From Lachnospiraceae bacterium (GTDB taxonomy: Bacteria > Bacillota > Clostridia > Lachnospirales > Lachnospiraceae), in assembly GCA_017622575.1 (NCBI GenBank), contig JAGAQU010000048.1:1-64000 (forward strand): a stretch of DNA of 64,000 bases, written 5' to 3'. The notes beneath the pieces were generated by a model. That model made no database searches. It was given only the letters and a program-made list of their open reading frames with translations, and had not been told where the DNA came from. Both the position numbers and the translations under genes were made by a program. Below, one piece after another: positions 17,469 to 27,605 of the stretch (positions within the stretch are counted from its first letter, which is position 1; each line of letters begins with the position of its first letter).

Positions 17469-19359
17469 TCTTTTTTACTGTCTTTCTTTTTCCTTTTCTC
17501 ACCTTTTCCCGGTATCCCTCATCTTTTTCAGAAATGAATACCACCACGCTTCTTCCCTCCGCAAAAGCTTTATTCTCATCTGCAGCAATCGATTCTTTAT
17601 TTTCTTTTGAAGTAGAGAATATCTTCTGCCATTTCATTCCTTTGGGAAGCTTCGGAAGAGCAAGGGCATGTGATTGCCAGTGCATATTATAGGCAATGTA
17701 CAGAGAATCATCTTCCCTGTCTTTTACATATTTACCGCAGAGCATAATTCCAACCATTCTGCTGATATAGCTTGTGTCAGGTCTCCAGGCTTCCATTCCA
17801 TGATAAGAAATATCCGGGAATCCACAGCCTAAAGAATCCATGATTTTCAATTGTTCCCGAAGATGAAGAACCGGATGGCTCTTTCTGAAAGCGATAAGCT
17901 TTCGGGTGAAATTGAATATTTCATCGGAAAATTTATTTGTTTTCCATTTTATATTCCAGGTATCATTATCCTGGCAATAGGCATTATTATTTCCATATCT
18001 GGTATTTGCCAGTTCGTCCCCACTGAATAAATAGGGTACTCCCTGAGACAGGAATAAGAAAGATAGCGCATTCTTTATCTGTCTGCACCGCAGCTCCATA
18101 ATGGATTTCTTACGGCTTTCGCCTTCTGTGCCACAATTCCAGGTAAAATTATTGTCAGTTCCATCCCTGTTAGCTTCACCGTTTTCTTCATTATGCTTCC
18201 GCTCATAAGCAACGCAATCGAATAAAGAAAAACCATCATAATCTGCCAAAGAATTGATAACGGCATGATCTGCAGGATTGTTCCTCTGGTAGAAAATAAC
18301 CTGACTTATCAGATTTTCATCTCCTTTCAGGAAACGACGCATATCATTTCTGAAATTTCCGTTTTCAAAAGCAATATTTTTATATACCGGAACCTTATCC
18401 TTGTAAAGTTTTTCAACAGGGAAATAATCACTTCTGACCTTAGTTTCTTTCAGCAGTGGATCCTTCGCAATTGTCTCAAAAGGAATATTGAACCCGCAAA
18501 GTTTTACCCCGTCAATGTGATATTCAATTACCCAGTATCTCAGAATATCCAAAATATAGGTCTGCTTTAAATCCGGCGGAAAATAAAACTGCATCATAAT
18601 TTCTATTCCGTTTATGTGCAGCGCTTTTACCAGCTTCTTAAAGGAAATGGCAGGATCCTCCGCGCTGTAGGATGCCTTTGGCGCAAAATAAAATCCCTCC
18701 TGGTATCCCCAGCAGTTGATTCTCTTCTCGCCGTCTTTTTGAATATTACATTTTTGGGTTGCTTCCTCCATACTGCCCGCCTTTCCTGCAGACAGATACA
18801 TACACTCGTCAAACTCGTAAGCCGGCATCAATTCTACCGCTGTAATGCCAAGCTCCTTCAGATAGTCAATTTTTTCAATGATTCCTTCAAAAGTTCCTTT
18901 ATGTTTCACGCCTGAACTTTTGTGCATCGTAAAAGCTCGAACATTTAAGCCGTAAATGATCGTGTTCTGATAAGGAATCGCGAGCGGAGAATCTCCTTCC
19001 CAATCGAACTCATTTCTTTCAAGGACACCCCTTGTCTTTCTTTTTGTCTCCCCAAATGCGCCGAAGCTTTCCAGTCCGGAAATCCTTTTTGCATAAGGAT
19101 CCGTATACACTTCCTCATCCGTATAATAATTATATTCTGTAAAAGGAAGTTTTTCTCCCTCTATTCTAATACCATACAAGGTACCTCTTTTTCCCTCTCT
19201 TGAAAAAGGAATACGGGTAGTCTTTCCGATCTGATCATAAAGGAGCAATCCGCTTTTTTCCGCTGTTTCCGATTCTGCACAAAAATCATAGCCATTATTC
19301 AAAGGATAAACGCCCTGTTTTTCCGGTTTAAAGTAAGTAATCTGTATATTCTGTTCCAT
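17446..19359 (-). CDS. GH13 isoamylase/pullulanase-like protein with degenerate active site
   Basis: A 637-residue protein related to glycogen debranching enzymes (GlgX, isoamylase, pullulanase). It has an N-terminal beta-sandwich (about 1-110), a TIM-barrel with NTIIYGLNVRAFT (132-144) and GITAVELMPAYEF (171-183), and the GlgX-like stretch KHNEENGEANRDGTDNN (388-404) with TWNCG. The catalytic residues are altered: the nucleophile region reads HIDGVKLCG (281-289) where GFRFD is expected, so Cys288 replaces Asp and Lys286 replaces Arg. The acid/base region reads VRSDYFP instead of a Glu-containing AEPW. The first conserved region has lost DVVxNH. Only Asp375 of DGF remains. It is probably not a normal glycosidase and may bind glucan. 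AGGAGG precedes the ATG at 19359; an upstream ATG at 19377 would contain that site. Confidence 0.82.
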   Translation of the reverse strand: MEQNIQITYFKPEKQGVYPLNNGYDFCAESETAEKSGLLLYDQIGKTTRIPFSREGKRGTLYGIRIEGEKLPFTEYNYYTDEEVYTDPYAKRISGLESFGAFGETKRKTRGVLERNEFDWEGDSPLAIPYQNTIIYGLNVRAFTMHKSSGVKHKGTFEGIIEKIDYLKELGITAVELMPAYEFDECMYLSAGKAGSMEEATQKCNIQKDGEKRINCWGYQEGFYFAPKASYSAEDPAISFKKLVKALHINGIEIMMQFYFPPDLKQTYILDILRYWVIEYHIDGVKLCGFNIPFETIAKDPLLKETKVRSDYFPVEKLYKDKVPVYKNIAFENGNFRNDMRRFLKGDENLISQVIFYQRNNPADHAVINSLADYDGFSLFDCVAYERKHNEENGEANRDGTDNNFTWNCGTEGESRKKSIMELRCRQIKNALSFLFLSQGVPYLFSGDELANTRYGNNNAYCQDNDTWNIKWKTNKFSDEIFNFTRKLIAFRKSHPVLHLREQLKIMDSLGCGFPDISYHGMEAWRPDTSYISRMVGIMLCGKYVKDREDDSLYIAYNMHWQSHALALPKLPKGMKWQKIFSTSKENKESIAADENKAFAEGRSVVVFISEKDEGYREKVRKGKRKTVKKNESLETL

Positions 19360-19437
19360 GCGTCCTCCTGAAATCATAATTTGTAACCGTTTGTATCTAT
19401 CTTATCACAATTCTTTTTCCCTGTGTAAAAAATATTG

Positions 19438-19466
19438 TTGATTAATGAGGAAAGGCTTAGTACAAT
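19438..19466 (+). promoter_or_regulatory. SigA-type promoter of the DUF1292 gene
   Basis: TTGATT at 19438-19443 and TACAAT at 19461-19466 with a 17-base spacer. The start codon is 43 bases downstream, after AAGGAG. Confidence 0.7.
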
Positions 19467-19508
19467 AAAGGCAGTACCAATCAAATCTATCTCTTATAAG
19501 GAGCAATT

Positions 19509-19850
19509 ATGGGAAAACAAAACAATTATGAAACACCGGAAGAAAACGATGAAGAAATGACAGTAACACTTGATCTTGATGACGGAACCAGTGTCACCTG
19601 TGCCATTGTTACTATTTTAACTGTCAGGGATCAGGATTACATTGTACTTCTTCCTCTTGATGAAAACGGAGAAAACCAGGATGGGGAGGTATGGTTCTAC
19701 CGATATCACGAAGACGAAAATGATCCAAATGCCGAGCCGGAGCTTGGCTATATCGATGACGATGAGGAGTATGAAATTGTTGCCGATGCCTTCGACGAAT
19801 ACCTCGACAGCGCTGAGTTCGATGAGATCGTCAGCACTGATGGGCAGTAA
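19509..19850 (+). CDS. DUF1292 (YrzB/UPF0473-like) protein
   Basis: A 113-residue, strongly acidic protein with the DUF1292 pattern: VTLDLDDGTSVTCAI near the start, then IVLLPLDENGENQDGEVWFYRY, then an Asp/Glu-rich tail ending in EYEIVADAFDEYLD. Function unknown. AAGGAG lies nine bases before the ATG. It is alone on the plus strand here, and its last 20 bases overlap the end of the convergent helicase gene. Confidence 0.85.
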   Translation: MGKQNNYETPEENDEEMTVTLDLDDGTSVTCAIVTILTVRDQDYIVLLPLDENGENQDGEVWFYRYHEDENDPNAEPELGYIDDDEEYEIVADAFDEYLDSAEFDEIVSTDGQ

Positions 19851-21651
19851 TTCCCCTAAGAAATCTTGTTATTTTTCGATTTCTCTCATTTGTATAATAC
19901 AGATACAGCAAATTTTGGGCTCTTGTTATGGCAACATACAGGAGCCTTCTTTCTTCCTCTACTTCTTCCTCTGTTTTACTGTTTTTCCCCGGTATCACTC
20001 CCTCATTCAGATCCGGTAGAAAAACACAGTCAAATTCAAGGCCTTTTGCTCCATGCATGGTGATTACCGAAATTCCCTCTGTCAGAGAAAGCTTCTCATT
20101 TTCATGACTATTTTGCATTCTATTGAAAAACTCTGCTGTCGTCTCTCCTGTTTTCATCTGTTTCAGGTCATCCGTCAGCCTCTCGGCTATCCCAAGAAAA
20201 CTTTCCCTGTTTTCCGGAATACTTTTTTGTACAAGATACTCATCATATCCCATTACTTTTCTGAAATATCTGACAGCCAGAAAAGGAGAAAGTGTTGATG
20301 CTACCGCAAAATGATGAAAAAGGAGTTTTACTTTCTGGCACATTTCCCTGTTATTTCTGTAGTACTCAAGAATATCATTTTCCGTTATGACTTCTCTAGT
20401 CAATGATTGTCTTGACAAAAAAAGATTCGGTTTGTTCATAATCATCAAAAAATCGCTTCTCCTGTTTCCCTCCCTGCAGAATCGCAAAAAAGCCTGAAAA
20501 TCGCTGGCCACAAAGCTCTGAAACCGATCTTCCTTCTGTTTAACCTGTTCATGAACGTTAATTCCATCATGTTTTAGCAGTTCTAAATAACGGTATGCCT
20601 CTGCATTTGTCCTGACAATCAGTGCGCTGTTTTTTTGTTGTTCTATCGAAAGCATTTTGATATCTTTTAAAATCCTTCGCTCCTCTTCCTGTCTGGTTGT
20701 AAGAAAGCAAAGGTTGACCTTACCACCTTTTTTCATAGGAACAGGCGACTTCAAAAATCTGTTTTTGTTACTTATGATTACCCGATCGGCAAAGTGCACA
20801 ATCTCACTTCCGCTTCTGTAGTTTTCCGTAAGGAACAATTCTTTTACATTTTCGAAGTCTTTTGAAAATTTTTGCATGATTCCCGGTGCGGAACCGCGAA
20901 ATCCGTAAATTGACTGATCGTCATCTCCCACAACAAATAAATTGCCATACCCCGCAGCAAGTATTTTTACAACCTGATACTGTACCTCATTGATATCCTG
21001 AAATTCGTCAACCTGAATATGGGTAAATCTGTGTTGCCACTTTTCTCTCAATTTCCCATGATTCTGCAACTGTCGCAGGCATAACAGAATCATATCATCA
21101 AAATCAAGAAATTTTTGCTGATTCATCATATCATCATAATCCAAACATATTTCTTCAAATACTTCCCCGGACAGGCCGGGAGGCAATTGACTGATTTCAC
21201 AGAAATTCTTTTTGCGGCTGATCATATCAAGCACACCGGAAGAAATATCATATTCTTCTGCGCCGGTGACACCTTTATTCTTTAGAATAGTTTCAATTAT
21301 CTTTCTTTTATCTGTCTCTTTTACCAGGGTGAATTTACTGAATAAGCCTGATTCCTTAAGAATAGTATAACAAATACCATGAAAGGTTCCAAAATGGACT
21401 GCTTCTTTTTTTGTACTTATGATGGGATTATCTTTTGATTCTTTCAAATACCTGCTCTGCATTTCAAGGGCAGCTGCCTTTGTAAAGGTGATGGTAAGAA
21501 TCAGATCCGGATTTACATGATGGTTGACAATTAAGTTTATGATTCTTTGGACGATGGTGAATGTCTTACCTGATCCGGGACCCGCAATCACCCTTGCAGG
21601 TCCTTTCACATGGTTAATCGCATTTAACTGCATCTTACTCGCTTTACGCAT
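19831..21651 (-). CDS. Compact UvrD/PcrA-type superfamily 1 DNA helicase
   Basis: A 3'-5' SF1A helicase of about 606 residues with all the motifs: [10 protein letters not shown] (motif I), [18 protein letters not shown] (II), [15 protein letters not shown] (III), LTENYRSG (IV), [16 protein letters not shown] (V) and [10 protein letters not shown] (VI). It is shorter than PcrA (over 700 residues) and lacks the long C-terminal tail, so it belongs to the short UvrD-like group rather than being PcrA itself. The start is uncertain; the ORF runs back to a TTG at 21666, inside the end of gltX, and I use the ATG at 21651. It overlaps gltX and the convergent DUF1292 gene. Confidence 0.88.
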   Translation of the reverse strand: MRKASKMQLNAINHVKGPARVIAGPGSGKTFTIVQRIINLIVNHHVNPDLILTITFTKAAALEMQSRYLKESKDNPIISTKKEAVHFGTFHGICYTILKESGLFSKFTLVKETDKRKIIETILKNKGVTGAEEYDISSGVLDMISRKKNFCEISQLPPGLSGEVFEEICLDYDDMMNQQKFLDFDDMILLCLRQLQNHGKLREKWQHRFTHIQVDEFQDINEVQYQVVKILAAGYGNLFVVGDDDQSIYGFRGSAPGIMQKFSKDFENVKELFLTENYRSGSEIVHFADRVIISNKNRFLKSPVPMKKGGKVNLCFLTTRQEEERRILKDIKMLSIEQQKNSALIVRTNAEAYRYLELLKHDGINVHEQVKQKEDRFQSFVASDFQAFLRFCREGNRRSDFLMIMNKPNLFLSRQSLTREVITENDILEYYRNNREMCQKVKLLFHHFAVASTLSPFLAVRYFRKVMGYDEYLVQKSIPENRESFLGIAERLTDDLKQMKTGETTAEFFNRMQNSHENEKLSLTEGISVITMHGAKGLEFDCVFLPDLNEGVIPGKNSKTEEEVEEERRLLYVAITRAQNLLYLYYTNERNRKITRFLRGITAHQC

Positions 21652-23101
21652 TCTGAAGCAGTTCAATTCCTTTTCTGATTCTTTTCAGAGTCTCCTCTTT
21701 CCCGAGAATTTCCATGATTTCCGTAGCACCGGCAGGTGTCATCTGTTTGCCGGAAACCGCTGTTCTTACCGGCCACATCACATAGCCGTTCTTGCATCCT
21801 TTCTTCTCAACAAAGGAAAGCAGTAACTGATACAGCGCATCATTGGAATAATCCTCTGCTTTTTCAAGCTCAGGAATAATCTCCTCCAAAACTTCCAGAG
21901 ATGATTCCTTTGTCGTCTTCATTTTCTTATGCTCGTACATAGAAGGATCATATTCCGGCAGTTCTTCAAAGAAATCTACCAGTCCGCTGATATCCGGGAA
22001 GATTTCGATTCTGGTCTTTACCATTGCGGCAATTTTTCTGAAGTCAAAATCCTTTGTCAGAGCCTTCTTTAAGTAAGGCTCTGACATTTCATAGAATTTC
22101 TCATCATCCATTGCCTTAATATATTCACCATTCATCCATTTTAATTTTGTATAGTCAAACACTGCAGGAGATTTTGACATATGATGATAATCAAATATCT
22201 TAACAAGCTCCTCAAGGGAGAAAATTTCTTCCGTACTTCCTTCAGGGCTCCATCCGAGAAGGGCTACAAAATTCACAACAGCTTCTGTCAAAAATCCCTG
22301 TTCAATCAGATCTTCATAGGAGGAGTGACCACATCTTTTACTCAGTTTATGATGTTCCTCATCTGTGATCAGAGGACAATGTACATAAACCGGCACCTCC
22401 CAGCCAAAGGCCTCATACAAACGGTTATATTTAGGAGAGGATGATAAATACTCGTTTCCTCTGACCACATGGGTAATTCCCATCAGGTGATCATCCACCA
22501 CATTGGCAAAATTATAAGTGGGATAACCGTCTGATTTGATCAGGATCATGTCATCCAGCTCTGCATTATCTACTGTAATATCTCCATAGATCTCATCATG
22601 GAATGTTGTGGTTCCTTCTGTGGGGTTATTCTGCCTGATCACATAGGGAACACCGGCAGACAGCTTTTCTTCCACCTCTTCTTTGGATAAAGATAAGCAA
22701 TGCTTGTCATACACATTGATTTCTTTTCCAGCAACAACTCTGTTCAGGGTAGCAAGTCTTTCCTTGTCACAAAAACAGTAATATGCCTCCCCTTTTTCAA
22801 TCAATTCTTTCGCATACTTCAGGTAAATGCCCTTTGCCTGTCTTTCAGACTGCACATAAGGTCCTACTCCTTTGTCCTTATCAGGACCTTCATCATGAAC
22901 AAGACCTGTTTTTGCAAGTGTTCTGTATATGATATCTACCGCACCTTCTACATAACGTTCCTGATCGGTATCTTCTATTCTGAGAATAAAATCGCCGTCT
23001 TCATGCTTCGCAATCAGATAGGCATAAAGAGCTGTTCTCAAATTGCCTACATGCATTCTGCCTGTAGGGCTGGGTGCAAATCTTGTTCTTATTTTAGTCA
23101 T
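21644..23101 (-). CDS. gltX: Glutamyl-tRNA synthetase
   Basis: A 485-residue class I aminoacyl-tRNA synthetase charging tRNA-Glu. The HIGH-type motif is [17 protein letters not shown] at residues 10-26 and the KMSKS-type motif is KLSKR, followed by the anticodon-binding helical domain. The start overlaps the end of the hydrogenase gene by eight bases, and its end overlaps the helicase gene, so the three form one transcript. No T-box leader is possible in this position. Confidence 0.95.
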   Translation of the reverse strand: MTKIRTRFAPSPTGRMHVGNLRTALYAYLIAKHEDGDFILRIEDTDQERYVEGAVDIIYRTLAKTGLVHDEGPDKDKGVGPYVQSERQAKGIYLKYAKELIEKGEAYYCFCDKERLATLNRVVAGKEINVYDKHCLSLSKEEVEEKLSAGVPYVIRQNNPTEGTTTFHDEIYGDITVDNAELDDMILIKSDGYPTYNFANVVDDHLMGITHVVRGNEYLSSSPKYNRLYEAFGWEVPVYVHCPLITDEEHHKLSKRCGHSSYEDLIEQGFLTEAVVNFVALLGWSPEGSTEEIFSLEELVKIFDYHHMSKSPAVFDYTKLKWMNGEYIKAMDDEKFYEMSEPYLKKALTKDFDFRKIAAMVKTRIEIFPDISGLVDFFEELPEYDPSMYEHKKMKTTKESSLEVLEEIIPELEKAEDYSNDALYQLLLSFVEKKGCKNGYVMWPVRTAVSGKQMTPAGATEIMEILGKEETLKRIRKGIELLQNA

Positions 23102-24593
23102 TTTTATTTTCCTCCATATCCGGAATCTTTTTATCTGCCGATGCCTTAAATCCTGCCACTTCTTTCATCGCTTGAGGGATCGGGATATTGGTTCCCGCGC
23201 CGGCGATACAGCCTCCGGGACATGCCATTCCCTCAATCAGACATCCGTTTTTCTTACCTGCCTTGGCAAGCATCAGCATTTTCTTACATTCTGCAAGACT
23301 TTCAGCATGCTCTATATTCACTTCCACATCCGGATAGTATTCTCTGATACATTCCTCAATGGCATTTGCGACACCGCCTGCCACACCATAGCCCCTTCCG
23401 GCTCCTGTGGCATCATTCATGGGCACATCCGGGCTGACCTTACTAAGATCAATTCCCTTTGCCTCGAACATACCTGCCAGTTCCTCAAACGTAATGACAA
23501 AATCCACATCCGAACGCACAGTTCTTCTGGACGCCTCCAGCTTTTTGGAAGCACAGGGCCCTATAAACACCACACTGGCATCAGGATGTTCCTTCTTGAT
23601 CTCTCTGGCCGTTGCCACCATAGGGGTCAGCGCATTGGAAATTTTGTCAATGGTTTCCGGGAAAAATTTCTTTGCCAGCATAGCCCATGAAGGACAGCAG
23701 GAGGTAAGAAGAAATGGCACTTCTCCTGTCGCCACTTCCTTTGCATAGTGCTCCGCCTCGGTTATGGCTCCGATATCCGCACCGATAGCTGTTTCATAGA
23801 CGTCAAAAAAGCCAAGTTTCTTCAACGCTTCCTTCAGCATATCCGGTGTCACATTGCTTCCAAACTGACCCACAAAAGCGGGTGCTACCTGGGCAATGAT
23901 CTTTCTTCCTGATTGAATGGCACGAATCAGCTGAAATATCTGGGATTTATCGGCAATTGCCCCAAAAGGACAGCTTACCATACACTGGCCGCAGGATACA
24001 CAGATATTCGGATCAATATATGCTCTTCCCTTCTTGTCGCTCTTAATAGCATTCACGCCGCAGTTTGCAAGACAGGGTCTTACCTGATGGGAAATCGCAT
24101 CGTAAGGGCAGACCGATTTGCATTTACCGCATTTAATGCATTTTTCCTGGTCAATCACAGATCTGCCATTCTTCATGGAAATTGCACCTTTCGGGCAAAC
24201 TTCCCTACAGGGATGTGCCACACAGCCCATACATTTGTCGGTAACCTCATATCTGTTTTCAGGACAGGCGTTACATGCAGAAGGAATCACCTGCATTAAC
24301 GGAGGTTCATAATATTTTTCGTCAATATTACTCTCTTCAAGTCCCTGTGTTACATGAACCGGTAAATTTTCGGGGCGCAAAGAAAGTCCCATGGCAAGAC
24401 GAATGCTCTCTCTGGTAATTGCACGCTCCCTGTATATATTTTCATATTCTGATTCTTCATAATCTACTATTTTATAAGGCAGTGCTTCCATATCATCCTT
24501 CAGGTTTTCTGAGGTATATGCAAGATTGGCAACTTCCTTGAAAATACGTCTTCTTTTTTTACGAACCTGGGTATCAATTCCACGCATGCTCAT
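23094..24593 (-). CDS. Group B-like monomeric [FeFe] hydrogenase
   Basis: A 499-residue [FeFe] hydrogenase. The N-terminal half has several Cys-rich 4Fe-4S motifs ([40 protein letters not shown]). The C-terminal H-cluster domain keeps the three signatures: TSCCPSW (about residue 297), GPCASKKLE (about 344) and GMACPGGC (about 454). The Gly before PC instead of Met, and the overall shape, fit the poorly studied group B (TIGR04105-like) rather than group A. It may release or consume H2 with ferredoxin. No maturase gene (hydE/F/G) is in this window. I start at 24593, with AAAGGA ten bases upstream; a GTG at 24623 has no ribosome site. Confidence 0.88.
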   Translation of the reverse strand: MSMRGIDTQVRKKRRRIFKEVANLAYTSENLKDDMEALPYKIVDYEESEYENIYRERAITRESIRLAMGLSLRPENLPVHVTQGLEESNIDEKYYEPPLMQVIPSACNACPENRYEVTDKCMGCVAHPCREVCPKGAISMKNGRSVIDQEKCIKCGKCKSVCPYDAISHQVRPCLANCGVNAIKSDKKGRAYIDPNICVSCGQCMVSCPFGAIADKSQIFQLIRAIQSGRKIIAQVAPAFVGQFGSNVTPDMLKEALKKLGFFDVYETAIGADIGAITEAEHYAKEVATGEVPFLLTSCCPSWAMLAKKFFPETIDKISNALTPMVATAREIKKEHPDASVVFIGPCASKKLEASRRTVRSDVDFVITFEELAGMFEAKGIDLSKVSPDVPMNDATGAGRGYGVAGGVANAIEECIREYYPDVEVNIEHAESLAECKKMLMLAKAGKKNGCLIEGMACPGGCIAGAGTNIPIPQAMKEVAGFKASADKKIPDMEENKND

Positions 24594-24659
24594 AATCTGC
24601 TGATCCTTTCTTTTGCTCACCAAATACCGACAACTTTTATAAGTCTCTTACCAGTCAAT

Positions 24660-24707
24660 ATTTCCTCGCAGGCTTCTATCTATTTTTACACAATCCTGCA
24701 AGGAAAT
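24660..24707 (-). terminator. Inverted repeat downstream of feoB
   Basis: A 13-base stem (ATTTCCTTGCAGG with CCTGCGAGGAAAT on the minus strand, one G-U pair) with a 22-base loop, just after the feoB stop. The U-tract is weak, so termination may be partial. Confidence 0.5.
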
Positions 24708-24715
24708 CAAGGATT

Positions 24716-26716
24716 TTATAAGAATAAACTGCCGATCTGGAATACCAGTGTAGCCATCAGCCATGCAAAGAAAATCTGAAAAAGAGCAAGCTTTAAAGTA
24801 AATTTGCCTGAACCGCTTTCTTTCCGTATGGTTACCATGGCAGCTACACATGGTACATACAGAAGACAGAATATCATCATACAATAAGCATTTAAGGATC
24901 CAAAGGAAGGATCTGCCAGCCTTAGATTATAAATTATGGTATCCATTCCAGCCGCTGAGCTTGCATTACTGATTCCGAACAGGACAGAAAAGCTGGAAAC
25001 AACTACTTCCTTTGCAGAAATACCGGCAATCAGTGATACGATGATCTGCCACATACCAAGACCTGCAGGTCTCATAACCGGCTCTAACCATCTACCGATC
25101 ATAGCTCCGAAGCTGTCTGCCGGATTTTCCACTTTGCCTGTAAGGCCGAAATTGAGCACTGCCCAGACTACAATGGATGCGATAAAGATTGTAGTTCCCG
25201 CCTTTGAAAGATAATCCTTCAATTTATTCCAGACATAAATTCTGATGGTTCTTCCGTTGGGACGTTTGTACTCCGGCAGTTCGATCAGAAGGCTGTCATT
25301 ACTTTTTTCTTTTTCCACTACATGAAGCACTCTTGCAATCAAAATTCCGCATACCATTCCGATCACATACATGGAAAAAGCTGCAAGGCCTGCATATTTT
25401 CCAAAAAACATTCCCGAAAACAACACATAAACAGGAAGCCTTGCGGAACAGGACATAAAGGGGGTAACGATCATAGTCCGTCTTCTGTCCTTTTCCGTTT
25501 CCAATGCCCTTGATGCCATAATTGCAGGAACTGTACAGCCAAATCCCAGGATCATCGGCAAAAATGCTTTCCCTGAAAGCCCTATTTTCCCCATAATGCC
25601 ATCCATGACATAGGCTACTCTTGACATATAACCGCTATCCTCGAGAATGGCAAGAGCCAGAAAAAGAATCGCAATATTGGGAATGAAGGTAAGGATGCCA
25701 CCAACACCCGCTATGATTCCGTCCACAATCAAAGCCTTTAACCAGTCTGCTGTATGGATTGAGGTAAGAAAAGAAGAGACTCCTCCCGAAAAATAATCCA
25801 AAAAGATTTCAAAGTATCCTTTCAGCCAGTCTCCTATGGTAAAGGTCAGGAAAAAAACAAAAGCCATAATACACAGAAAAATGGGCACTCCGAGCACCGG
25901 ATGGGTCAACCATTTATCTATTCTATCCGTACTGTCTTTGTTTTTTTTGCTGTAGATCAGTACCTCCTTTATGATACTTTCAATGAAAGTATATTTGGTC
26001 TGTATGATCTCTTTTTCATAGCTTTTATCTACAATATCTGTTGTTTTAATAGGATGTTCCAGCCTTACATCCTCATCATCTTCAAGGAGTTTAATGGCAT
26101 GCCATCTGACAGAAGAATGGGTTGGATAATGGGCTTCCATCATGACCGACAATTTAGCTATTTTATCTTCAATCTGATCACTGTAATGAAGAACATCCGG
26201 TTTGGATCCCTCTTCATAGTGATGAATTGCTGCATGGAGGAGAATATCAAGTCCTTTTCTCTTGGCGGCAGATACAGGGACAACCGGAATGTCCCCCAGC
26301 ATTTCCGGAAGACGATGCAGATCAATCTCCATTCCTCTCTCTTCCACGATATCCATCATGTTCAGTGCAAGCACAACCGGCTTTCCCAGTTCCAGAAGCT
26401 GCAGTGTAAGGTATAGATTTCTCTCCAGAGAAGAAGCATCCACCACATTCACAATGACCTCAATATCATCATCCATCACACAGCTTCTCGTCACTTTCTC
26501 TTCTATTGTATAGCAGGTCAGGGAATAGATACCGGGTGTGTCCACAAGCGTCATGTGCACATCTTCATACTCGGCTTCTCCTTCTATCTTTTCAACCGTA
26601 ACCCCCGGCCAGTTGGCCACCTTCAGCTTGGACCCTGTAATGGCATTAAAAAGTGTTGTCTTTCCGCAGTTTGGGTTCCCCACAAAAGCAACATGAACGG
26701 TTTCATTGTTCCTCAT
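24716..26716 (-). CDS. feoB: Ferrous iron transport protein B
   Basis: A 666-residue FeoB: an N-terminal G domain (GNPNCGKTT at 13-21, DTPG, NMMD) followed by a helical insertion and the membrane channel with two Gate-type halves (for example GFGCTVPAIMASRALE, in which Cys is conserved). It imports Fe2+ across the inner membrane under anaerobic conditions. It begins on the last base of feoA. Its length is in the normal range for Firmicutes. Confidence 0.97.
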   Translation of the reverse strand: MRNNETVHVAFVGNPNCGKTTLFNAITGSKLKVANWPGVTVEKIEGEAEYEDVHMTLVDTPGIYSLTCYTIEEKVTRSCVMDDDIEVIVNVVDASSLERNLYLTLQLLELGKPVVLALNMMDIVEERGMEIDLHRLPEMLGDIPVVPVSAAKRKGLDILLHAAIHHYEEGSKPDVLHYSDQIEDKIAKLSVMMEAHYPTHSSVRWHAIKLLEDDEDVRLEHPIKTTDIVDKSYEKEIIQTKYTFIESIIKEVLIYSKKNKDSTDRIDKWLTHPVLGVPIFLCIMAFVFFLTFTIGDWLKGYFEIFLDYFSGGVSSFLTSIHTADWLKALIVDGIIAGVGGILTFIPNIAILFLALAILEDSGYMSRVAYVMDGIMGKIGLSGKAFLPMILGFGCTVPAIMASRALETEKDRRRTMIVTPFMSCSARLPVYVLFSGMFFGKYAGLAAFSMYVIGMVCGILIARVLHVVEKEKSNDSLLIELPEYKRPNGRTIRIYVWNKLKDYLSKAGTTIFIASIVVWAVLNFGLTGKVENPADSFGAMIGRWLEPVMRPAGLGMWQIIVSLIAGISAKEVVVSSFSVLFGISNASSAAGMDTIIYNLRLADPSFGSLNAYCMMIFCLLYVPCVAAMVTIRKESGSGKFTLKLALFQIFFAWLMATLVFQIGSLFL

Positions 26717-26940
26717 TATGCCACCTCCTCAACTTCAATACCGGAGCTGATATGTTTTCCAATTGCAAGTCTGGTTCCTCTCACTCTTATGATCAGCGCA
26801 CCGTTTTTCTTTCTGTTAAGGACGGTAATGATCGTCCCATCATTCAAACCAAGGGCCTGTAGCCTCCGGGTAATTCCCTCTTCGACATACAGACCCTTTA
26901 TTTCATAATTTTTATTCTTTTTTCCTTCAAACAGTGACAT
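26716..26940 (-). CDS. feoA: Ferrous iron transport protein A
   Basis: A 74-residue SH3-like FeoA protein (GLYVEEGITRRLQALGLNDGTIITVLNRK...), the cytoplasmic partner of FeoB. It overlaps feoB by one base. GAGGGA lies about six bases before the ATG. Confidence 0.93.
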   Translation of the reverse strand: MSLFEGKKNKNYEIKGLYVEEGITRRLQALGLNDGTIITVLNRKKNGALIIRVRGTRLAIGKHISSGIEVEEVA

Positions 26941-26961
26941 TTCTGTTCCCTCTTTTGTTTT

Positions 26962-26976
26962 AGAAATTCATTTTCA
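26962..26976 (-). promoter_or_regulatory. Possible Fur box at feoA
   Basis: TGAAAATGAATTTCT on the minus strand matches the 7-1-7 Fur pattern at about 11 of 15 positions and lies just downstream of the -10 element, where repressor binding would block transcription. This was found by eye only. Confidence 0.3.
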
Positions 26977-26981
26977 AAAAC

Positions 26982-27010
26982 ATTAAAGCACAAAGTTTCA
27001 CTGATTGCAA
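26982..27010 (-). promoter_or_regulatory. Possible feoAB promoter
   Basis: TTGCAA (27010-27005) and TTTAAT (26987-26982) with a 17-base spacer, between the DUF4340 stop and feoA. Confidence 0.5.
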
Positions 27011-27013
27011 GTG

Positions 27014-27592
27014 CTACTCATCGGCAGAATCCGATTCCTCTTCTGCTGTCTCCGTCTCCTCCTCTGCCGCAAAATCCTCCTTTGTCTTGTTCAGCATATT
27101 ATATTTGTAATTTTCTATGGTATAAACCGTATCTTCATCATTTATTTTGAGGTAATACACACCGCCTGCTACCGTATTCTGGTCACCGATATAAATCGTA
27201 TAAAGGTTACTGTCCCATTGAAGGGAAATGCTAAGAGATGGATGATCAAGACCATACTGACTCATATCCGTGACATTTTCGATTTTTAATTCAGACGTGA
27301 TGCTTCCTGCGGCATCAAGAAACACCTGCAGTTTAGTGCTGTCAATGGTAAAATCCTTATCATCCACACATTTCCATGTATCATTATCCTTTTGTAGATT
27401 TATGGTTTCCTCTCCGTTTGTGATACCGATTTCGTTAACAAGCGATGTGTCAATATCCAGAACAGATATCTCATCTTCCTCATCATCCACCGGAAGATGA
27501 TTCTGATAATATTTAGAACCGAGATATGCTGCAAGGATTACAGTAAAACAGACGAAAATGAAAATAAGCTGTTTTTTCTTTCTTTTATTCAT
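27014..27592 (-). CDS. DUF4340 domain protein of the Gld-type ABC system
   Basis: A 192-residue protein with one N-terminal membrane anchor (about 8-25) and an exported domain of the DUF4340 type (VNEIGITNGEETINLQKDNDTWKCV ... YTIYIGDQ), ending in an acidic tail. DUF4340 proteins are coded next to GldG-like proteins in many bacteria; their role is unknown. Here it follows the permease/GldG fusion gene by 13 bases, so it is probably the third part of that complex. Confidence 0.78.
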   Translation of the reverse strand: MNKRKKKQLIFIFVCFTVILAAYLGSKYYQNHLPVDDEEDEISVLDIDTSLVNEIGITNGEETINLQKDNDTWKCVDDKDFTIDSTKLQVFLDAAGSITSELKIENVTDMSQYGLDHPSLSISLQWDSNLYTIYIGDQNTVAGGVYYLKINDEDTVYTIENYKYNMLNKTKEDFAAEEETETAEEESDSADE

Positions 27593-27605
27593 ATGAATAC
27601 ACCTC

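Noticed and set aside
19380..19400. LacI/CcpA-like operator before the GH13 gene
   Set aside because: TTGTAACCGTTTGTA is only symmetric over four or five bases per side, too weak to claim.
24648..24884. Minus-strand ORF overlapping the end of feoB
   Set aside because: It is out of frame inside feoB and runs through its downstream inverted repeat.
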